The translations under genes were made by a program, and so were the position numbers. From assembly GCA_034679985.1 (NCBI GenBank), contig JAXITR010000039.1, positions 1 through 18,395 of the forward strand: a stretch of DNA of 18,395 nucleotides. The letters are read 5' to 3'. This stretch comes from CAMDTE01 sp034679985. Its GTDB lineage: Bacteria > Bacteroidota > Bacteroidia > Flavobacteriales > Schleiferiaceae. The notes under the pieces are model-generated. The model was not told where the DNA came from and searched no databases. It was given only the letters and a program-made list of their open reading frames with translations. Positions 14,701 to 18,395 of this stretch are shown here, in pieces; within the stretch, counting starts at the first letter, position 1; each line of letters opens with the position of its first letter.

Positions 14701-16402
14701 CTTTACGGAGGACTTTCTGGACTTTGTGTTCCACAAAATCATTGCCGTGGGGGCCACCGCCAACTTCCACGGAGCGCAGCAACTGATTCTCCGCTACCAA
14801 GCAAACCAAAAGAAGTCCTCTCTAGCGTTATCGGATAGTTTGGCCTGGCACGCCTTTGTACTGCACGTAGAAACCGGGAACTACCTGGAAGCTAGAGCCT
14901 TGTACGAAGCGGGCATCCGTACTCGTGCGGAGCAAAACACCCTCAGCTCGTCCGAACGGTTGGTGTGCGTTCGGTACTGTTTTGGGGACATTATGCACGC
15001 CGACTTGGCCGCGCACGGCAAGGCCCTCAACGATGCTTTGCTAACCGACCCTGCCGTGCCGGAATTGGACCGACTGCGCGCACAGTTTTACACCGTGAAA
15101 CTGATTTTCAACAGAACAAAAAGTTTGGAAACCGCCGATAACCTGCCCAATGTGCAGCACGTATTGCACACCTACCAATCACTCCTGCTGGTTCTCACGG
15201 AAAAAACGGCACCGCTCCAAGGGAAGGACGATTGGGACGACAACGGGCGCGCCGCCGTTGCATTGCTCAAAGAAGTCTTGAACGACCACCTGGGCTACTA
15301 CGCGGATTCCATACTGCCGTACCAAGATCATTTAGCGTGGATTCAACTGGATGCAACCACGGCGTGGGACCGAGTACAACAACTGAAAACGCAACGATTT
15401 ACGTGGGAGCGTACCATTGACGGAGACAATTGGTTGGATCCCAGTTGGATCCAGCGCGGCACCAGCACGGACTACCGCAGTCTGTGCTTTACGTACAACT
15501 TTCTGCAGCGTTGCGCCTACCAGTTGAATCAATTCGACGAGTCCATCAAAATTGGACAATTGTCTTTCACGCTCAACAGTTTCATTGGCGACCACAACGG
15601 AAAGCAGCTTTGTGCCGGGTTTATTTCCAAGGCACATGGGGCCCAGGGGAAGACCCAAGAAGCCTTGTATTGGGCCGAACAAAGCGTGGCCTACGCACAC
15701 ACCCACGGGTTGTATGCGGTCTATCCGTTGACTACGTTGGCAGAAGCCTGCGCTTCCGCAGCGGACTTCTCTTCCTTCCGCCAGCTCAGTCGGTTGATTT
15801 CCGAACGCCACACACTCAAGCATTTTGACGACACCATGCCCGCAGCCCAAAAGAAGGGATTGCTCCTCACCGGGCCGGAGCTGCTGGCGGCTCAAACGGA
15901 AAAAGGTTCCCGCTTCTTCTGGGGGCAGCCGGTTGATTTTGACTTCTTGCAAACGTTGGTGGAGGCCTTAAAATCCTCCATGCCGCTCAAAGAAGGAACA
16001 TCGCTCACCGTGAACGATCAGCGCATACAGATTGATCGCGTCAAAATTTTCACCACCCACAAGACCGACGTCCAGCCGGCAATTGAAGTTGTTTCAAAAC
16101 TTGAATTGAACCTGACGTTCTCCGCGACGATCGGAACCACCCACGTCGTGCCCATTGGCCCCGAACACCAACCTCTTGAGGAAATGCGCGGCGGGTCCAA
16201 GGTTTGGGTGTTAAAAGGAGTCGAGCCGGCAAAAACAACCCGATGTGCTTTGATCATTCAGGTGATCCAACCGGAAAACCAGTGGCACGTAGCTACCGCA
16301 CATCCGGGAACGGTAGCGCCACCGCTTCCAAAACCAACTTATACCGGCGCCGGAAGTGCCGAGAGTATTGAATATTGGAAACAGCATGCTTTTGTTGAAT
16401 AA
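11774..16402 (+). CDS. Large membrane protein: CsgG-like extracytoplasmic domain, 8 TM, degenerate STAND/AAA core, winged helix, helical repeats
   Basis: 1542 residues; likely a sensor or scaffold. TM1 about 12-27. Outside the membrane, 184-262 reads like a CsgG/TolB-N fold (LFALVEASGESKAIHESIIQ, YTVSDHELVKIL, VADFFGAKSIALIELIN). Seven more TM helices follow (about 305-331, 338-361, 379-401, 418-440, 449-470, 487-510, 518-537), leaving the C-terminus in the cytoplasm. At 572-725 the order is that of an AAA_16/STAND ATPase: a strand LLLVQSSNSLNAANYLV where the P-loop should be, and GLIFQHPERAAEEDLELMEALLELL where Walker B (usually vDDlqwaD) should be. GKS and the Walker acidic pair are missing, so ATP hydrolysis is unlikely. 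840-910 is a winged-helix-like segment (FNLDLVTALAERPRKEVLAALQTLQDRHLI). 920-1390 is helical-repeat. 1401-1542 is a separate beta-rich domain with TAHPG. Domain calls are by eye. Confidence 0.6.
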   Translation: MNSNFVRDVRVRAAFLLVVSIALFLLSKNMRQKIQQVVDSSYTSYAFQPNSSLSQRLNHANTYYWYARYRKNAQPEFQKALAISEQIVREIPDSVRAQPLKLNAYRSLEQQAKTLAQYCREQSDVSQLNIASYVPFYLEMMGHDESFMEQDCEAEEVETRAANRAIDVLLELTAPEKNAKIGDRPLFALVEASGESKAIHESIIQKLNAESKFYTVSDHELVKILGDGATYSKVFRDSASLVRVADFFGAKSIALIELINNDKVDGIHYYGMRYNVWQGGDNTIKDGVYTEYFLRNRNFNQMTLFKIPLLLYFAGLLGMLGCWIAVGFLLLKWPPFSWPSVLLALGVSVATIIGLVDYLYLDFLNPLPSDYYATDAGEIWQFSLPAALLLVPLFINYVVLGRLDKHISQYRSRLDEPQGLFILISGSLASIPLIWTNYRIMRFGMESNTWVIGVYSLILFTAYAFALSRWVHKIMNFPQEVDPRRRVLSYAVTALLVYGLYTETAELVVGGTVSVNQWKLLVLLLLPLALEKLYLRIPARSLEPVVPDEFRPVNLEHLHLDQGRWNYRSKTASLLLVQSSNSLNAANYLVAVDQHHKRDWHIVDFSHRGDGKVHYFPFAHAFEHLFTYKRFNDVTEQSRIIGNLLGKLINTVSSIGDYLIDESDPKPRNPQEVAAMIAQTLASTSYGLIFQHPERAAEEDLELMEALLELLVVQEASTPVAFCEGGAYSLQQRFQQALHKFSTNAGDEPVRFPLAFKNLAVAVLANRNLDPTSRVLIEERLVASELDQSPALAKRAVDDLLSSGQVLTNEYGRIQLKSPLFEFHAEPEKFAGLADLDRDLRAVVESAAMASNELGVFNLDLVTALAERPRKEVLAALQTLQDRHLIIDLQDDAHVDLYRFADIDTLKTLRQEDEHEKHNLSQSTREYYRSYIRFFLPHEAWDPSQKHLEHCLATGLVSERELTLLAARVLRVGGIGFTEDFLDFVFHKIIAVGATANFHGAQQLILRYQANQKKSSLALSDSLAWHAFVLHVETGNYLEARALYEAGIRTRAEQNTLSSSERLVCVRYCFGDIMHADLAAHGKALNDALLTDPAVPELDRLRAQFYTVKLIFNRTKSLETADNLPNVQHVLHTYQSLLLVLTEKTAPLQGKDDWDDNGRAAVALLKEVLNDHLGYYADSILPYQDHLAWIQLDATTAWDRVQQLKTQRFTWERTIDGDNWLDPSWIQRGTSTDYRSLCFTYNFLQRCAYQLNQFDESIKIGQLSFTLNSFIGDHNGKQLCAGFISKAHGAQGKTQEALYWAEQSVAYAHTHGLYAVYPLTTLAEACASAADFSSFRQLSRLISERHTLKHFDDTMPAAQKKGLLLTGPELLAAQTEKGSRFFWGQPVDFDFLQTLVEALKSSMPLKEGTSLTVNDQRIQIDRVKIFTTHKTDVQPAIEVVSKLELNLTFSATIGTTHVVPIGPEHQPLEEMRGGSKVWVLKGVEPAKTTRCALIIQVIQPENQWHVATAHPGTVAPPLPKPTYTGAGSAESIEYWKQHAFVE

Positions 16403-16476
16403 CGCATAAGACACTTCCTTGCCCTTAAAAACCCATTTCAACACCCACCCTGTTTTCTTAAAAAAGCCCTAACCGC

Positions 16477-16797
16477 ATGAACGACCTCCTTCAACAACTC
16501 AAACAGTATGCAGAACTTCGGCTGGAGTTGTTTCGCCTTTCTGCAGCAGAAACGGTCATTAAAGCCGCCTCCAGTACCGCCGTTCAATTGGTTCTGGGAG
16601 TTTTCCTGCTTTCCAGTGTGCTGATGGCCGAATTGGCGTTGGGCCTCTATCTAGGTGAGCAATCGGGCCGATGGAGTCTGGGCTTTATGTGGATGGCCGC
16701 AGGCAATTTACTGATCTTCTTTTTGGCCGTTTTACTCAAAAAACCATTACTGCACTCCATCCAAAACGGACTCAGCAAATTCGTCAAGAAGCCATGA
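16477..16797 (+). CDS. YqjE/phage-holin-III-like small membrane protein
   Basis: A 106-residue protein with an amphipathic N-terminal helix (DLLQQLKQYAELRLELFRLSAAE), then two TM helices (about 33-58 and 66-88) and a basic tail KFVKKP. This is the layout of the YqjE/DUF1469 superfamily, sometimes labelled 'phage holin family' although these are ordinary chromosomal proteins. The function is unknown. It begins 74 nt after the large STAND-like gene and overlaps the next gene by ATGA (start at 16794, stop 16795-16797), so translation is coupled. There is no Shine-Dalgarno sequence and no terminator in the gap before it, so it may be read with the large gene. Confidence 0.65.
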   Translation: MNDLLQQLKQYAELRLELFRLSAAETVIKAASSTAVQLVLGVFLLSSVLMAELALGLYLGEQSGRWSLGFMWMAAGNLLIFFLAVLLKKPLLHSIQNGLSKFVKKP

Positions 16798-17102
16798 CCT
16801 TCCAAGAACTTCAAACCCAACGCGCGCTGCTGAGCCAACAGGTACAAGAGCAGGAGAAAGTCCTTCAAAACGAATGGAAATCCACCCTGGGCGGCAACCA
16901 CCCCGTGATGATGGGACTGAACCTCCTTTCTAGTACATTCAGCCAAGCACGCTACAATCCGTACGTGTCCATTGTTCAAGCAGCAGTGTACGTCTACCAA
17001 GACTTTAAGGAACAAAAACTCCCCACCAAAGACAATTTCTTGGAGTACTTCCTCTCTCTTGCCAACCGAATCACGGGAAAAACACCGAAAAATGAAGGCT
17101 AA
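16794..17102 (+). CDS. Hypothetical helical protein, coupled to YqjE-like gene
   Basis: A 102-residue protein, soluble or peripheral. Residues 1-30 (FQELQTQRALLSQQVQEQEKVLQNEWKS) look like a coiled coil; a moderately hydrophobic middle follows (VMMGLNLLSSTFSQARYNPYVSIVQAAVYVYQDF), then a helical tail LEYFLSLANRITGK. In Bacteroidota and others, YqjE-like genes often have a small helical partner next to them, and the ATGA overlap supports a joint role here. I do not recognise a named domain. It overlaps the thioesterase start by 11 nt (17092-17102). Confidence 0.6.
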   Translation: MTFQELQTQRALLSQQVQEQEKVLQNEWKSTLGGNHPVMMGLNLLSSTFSQARYNPYVSIVQAAVYVYQDFKEQKLPTKDNFLEYFLSLANRITGKTPKNEG

Positions 17103-17622
17103 ACGCGTATCGGAATCGCAGACGGAACTCAGCGAATTGATGGTTCCCTCCTACGCCAACTTTGGCGGCAACGTACACGGCGGCATCCTCCTCTCCCTCA
17201 TGGACAAAGCCGCGTACGTGTGTGCCAGCAAGCACGCTGAAGCCTACTGCGTCACAGTTGCCGTGGAAGGTGTTGAATTCCTCAACCCCGTCAAAATTGG
17301 CTCCATCGTCAGCATCAAGGCCTCCGTCAACTTCGTGGGAACAACCTCCATGATTGTAGGCATGCGCATCGAAACCTTGGATCCCATTACCCAGGTTCAC
17401 ACGCATACCAATTCGTGCTACTTCACCATGGCTGCCAAGAACCCCGACGGCACCCTCAAAGAGGTCCCCAAGCTCCACGTGGAAGGCGAACAAGAACTCC
17501 GACGTTGGTGCGAAGGGCACGCACTCCGCGAACTCTCCAAGCAGAAGCGGGCTTCGTTGAAGGTTACGTTTGAGAATTATTCTTTGGAGCAACTGAACGA
17601 TTATTTAAAAAACAATCAATAA
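17092..17622 (+). CDS. Hotdog-fold acyl-CoA thioesterase (YciA/BACH type)
   Basis: A 176-residue cytoplasmic enzyme that hydrolyses acyl-CoA to free acid and CoA. The hotdog signature is clear: YANFGGNVHGGILLSLMDKAAYVCA (21-45), with N27, GG at 30-31 and D38 at the positions of the conserved Asn/Gly and catalytic Asp of YciA-like enzymes. It is followed by VTVAVEGVEFLNPVKIGSIVSIKASVNFVGTTSMIVGMRIE, which aligns with the YciA core strand pattern. The last ~50 residues (ELRRWCEGHALRELSK...) are a charged helical extension beyond the core fold. The start ATG at 17092 lies within the end of the preceding gene. It is the last GC-moderate gene before the AT-rich stretch. Chain-length preference cannot be told. 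Confidence 0.88.
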   Translation: MKAKRVSESQTELSELMVPSYANFGGNVHGGILLSLMDKAAYVCASKHAEAYCVTVAVEGVEFLNPVKIGSIVSIKASVNFVGTTSMIVGMRIETLDPITQVHTHTNSCYFTMAAKNPDGTLKEVPKLHVEGEQELRRWCEGHALRELSKQKRASLKVTFENYSLEQLNDYLKNNQ

Positions 17623-17655
17623 TTCTGACTCAATTATTTATTATTCTTTTTGCTG

Positions 17656-17964
17656 ATGAAAAACTACTTTCTTGGGTACTTCAATCCCAAATGGTCGCTT
17701 GTGAAAATATCCATTTCACTCGCAATTTTCTATCTATACACCAATTTGCTCCAAAAAAGCATTTTACCTCATTTGATTGAATTTGATCCTATAACCAATC
17801 TACTCACCATAATTGGGTTCTTGTCTCTGTATTCTTATGTTAATTTCTTAATATTCAGCAAGATAAACAAGCAAGTTATCGTGTTCAAGGATATTTGGTT
17901 TGGGGTTTTGTGTATGGTTGTCTATATGATTTCAATGGAGGCAGTTGCAATTGTTTTAATTTAA
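17656..17964 (+). CDS. Small AT-rich integral membrane protein, unknown
   Basis: 102 residues from the ATG at 17656 (a TTG at 17650 is in frame). Three likely TM helices: about 15-32 (VKISISLAIFYLYTNLL), 49-68 (LLTIIGFLSLYSYVNFLIF) and 80-101 (IWFGVLCMVVYMISMEAVAIVLI). I do not recognise a family. Codon use (AAT, ATT, TTA) is strongly AT-biased, unlike the genes up to 17622, so it may have arrived with the following DNA. A functional call is not possible. Confidence 0.55.
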   Translation: MKNYFLGYFNPKWSLVKISISLAIFYLYTNLLQKSILPHLIEFDPITNLLTIIGFLSLYSYVNFLIFSKINKQVIVFKDIWFGVLCMVVYMISMEAVAIVLI

Positions 17965-18134
17965 GGTGAAGAGTTGGTAGAGGTTACTCGGACGAAGTCT
18001 AACTTAGGAACCATTATCTATATATAATATATTTTAAGAGCAATATTTTAAAGAATAACTTGACATATTAAAACTATAATCCAATTCATACTGTTTTGAT
18101 TAAAGAAACTAACTTAAACAATTTCAATTAAACA
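17965..18134. other. AT-rich intergenic region
   Basis: No gene, RNA or convincing terminator is seen. It contains runs of TA/ATATAT (about 18018-18035) and a TTGACA-TATAAT pair at 18060-18080 whose 9-nt spacer is too short for a usable promoter. No TAnnTTTG element precedes the ATG at 18135. Confidence 0.4.
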
Positions 18135-18395
18135 ATGGACAGGAAATTAATATCCGATTACCCAGATGTCATGAAAGCATGCAATGAAGGTCAAAAATTA
18201 AAAGCTCTAAAACTTCTCAAGAGTCAAACAGATTGGAGTTTAGACGAATGTAAAAATTTTATAGATTCTTTGATTGAAGGAAGAAATCCTTCACAAAAAT
18301 TAAATATCAGCATTAATAAGGAGCCAATTACTTCTTCAATTAATGCAATAATAATTGATCCGAAAAGTTCAGAGATTGAAAAAGAAATTGAGCAA
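18135..18395 (+). CDS. Protein with L7/L12-C-terminal-like segment, 3'-partial
   Basis: The frame is open from the ATG at 18135 to the window edge (87 codons), so the 3' end is missing. It begins MDRKLISDYPDVMKACNEGQ, then KLKALKLLKSQTDWSLDECKNFIDSL, which follows the pattern of the ribosomal protein L7/L12 C-terminal fold (kiaaIKlvReatglgLkEAKdlVd). This small domain also occurs in many non-ribosomal Bacteroidota proteins, often joined to membrane or unknown regions. After residue 50 the sequence is polar, low in complexity and Lys/Glu/Ile-rich. It is AT-rich like its upstream neighbour. The reading frame is likely real; the domain match is tentative. Confidence 0.55.
   Translation, partial: MDRKLISDYPDVMKACNEGQKLKALKLLKSQTDWSLDECKNFIDSLIEGRNPSQKLNISINKEPITSSINAIIIDPKSSEIEKEIEQ

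Noticed and set aside
16477..16797. Prophage holin
   Set aside because: The two-TM YqjE-like layout is common in chromosomal proteins; no lysin or phage structural genes are nearby, and the neighbours are a helical partner and a thioesterase.
18060..18080. TTGACA ... TATAAT sigma-70-like promoter before the partial gene
   Set aside because: The spacer is 9 nt, far from the ~17 nt needed, and Bacteroidota use a different consensus; AT-rich DNA makes such matches likely by chance.

Overview
This window comes from a Bacteroidota chromosome, probably a fairly GC-rich lineage. The evidence is a GH97 and a GH92 glycosidase, a C-terminal type IX secretion (T9SS) sorting domain on a secreted protein, Bacteroidota-style -7 promoter elements (TAnnTTTG) placed almost on the start codons, and the general absence of Shine-Dalgarno sequences. 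The first ~9.7 kb is GC-rich, 9.7-17.6 kb is more moderate, and the last ~770 bases drop sharply to AT-rich DNA. I cannot place it below phylum.

Layout. 1-2290 (+): GH97 alpha-glucosidase, 5' end cut by the window. 2428-2808 (+): orphan HipB-like Xre regulator. 3078-8210 (-): cspA, a DUF4403 lipoprotein and a large GH92 alpha-mannosidase; GH92 and DUF4403 are 18 nt apart and probably cotranscribed. 8248-10011 (+): a T9SS-sorted 'choice-of-anchor V' protein, an NlpC/P60 peptidase and a divergent YidD-like protein. 10040-11754 (-): three overlapping or tightly packed genes (beta-rich protein of unknown function, 4-TM protein with PH-like tail, DUF481-like outer-membrane barrel). 11774-16402 (+): a 1542-residue membrane protein. 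16477-17622 (+): YqjE-like membrane protein, a coiled-coil/helical protein and a hotdog acyl-CoA thioesterase, the last two joined by overlaps. 17656-18395 (+): AT-rich small membrane protein and the start of a protein with a ribosomal-L7/L12-like segment.

Three things stand out. First, a 21-nt-periodic element encoding a heptad peptide (x-x-[HND]-K-S-x-x) occurs twice: once in frame inside the GH97 gene, between catalytic and C-terminal domains, and once on the opposite strand in the intergenic region after the regulator. This looks like a dispersed element that proteins tolerate. Alongside it, several perfect hairpins with 3-nt loops, two of them nearly identical in sequence, sit in intergenic DNA or in low-complexity linkers and the signal peptide of the secreted proteins. 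Second, the 1542-residue protein reads as a transmembrane, apparently ATPase-dead relative of STAND signalling proteins: an extracytoplasmic CsgG/TolB-N-like domain, seven further TM helices, a degenerate AAA/STAND core without Walker A, a winged helix, a helical-repeat region and a C-terminal domain with a motif that recalls polymorphic-toxin RNases. It is divergent from the three-gene module with only 19 bp between start codons. Third, the GH92 gene and the T9SS protein gene diverge with only 37 bp between start codons, and the -7 elements of both promoters lie in that gap 4 bp apart, implying nearly leaderless, mutually interfering transcription.

All functional calls are from reading the sequence and family knowledge; no searches were run.
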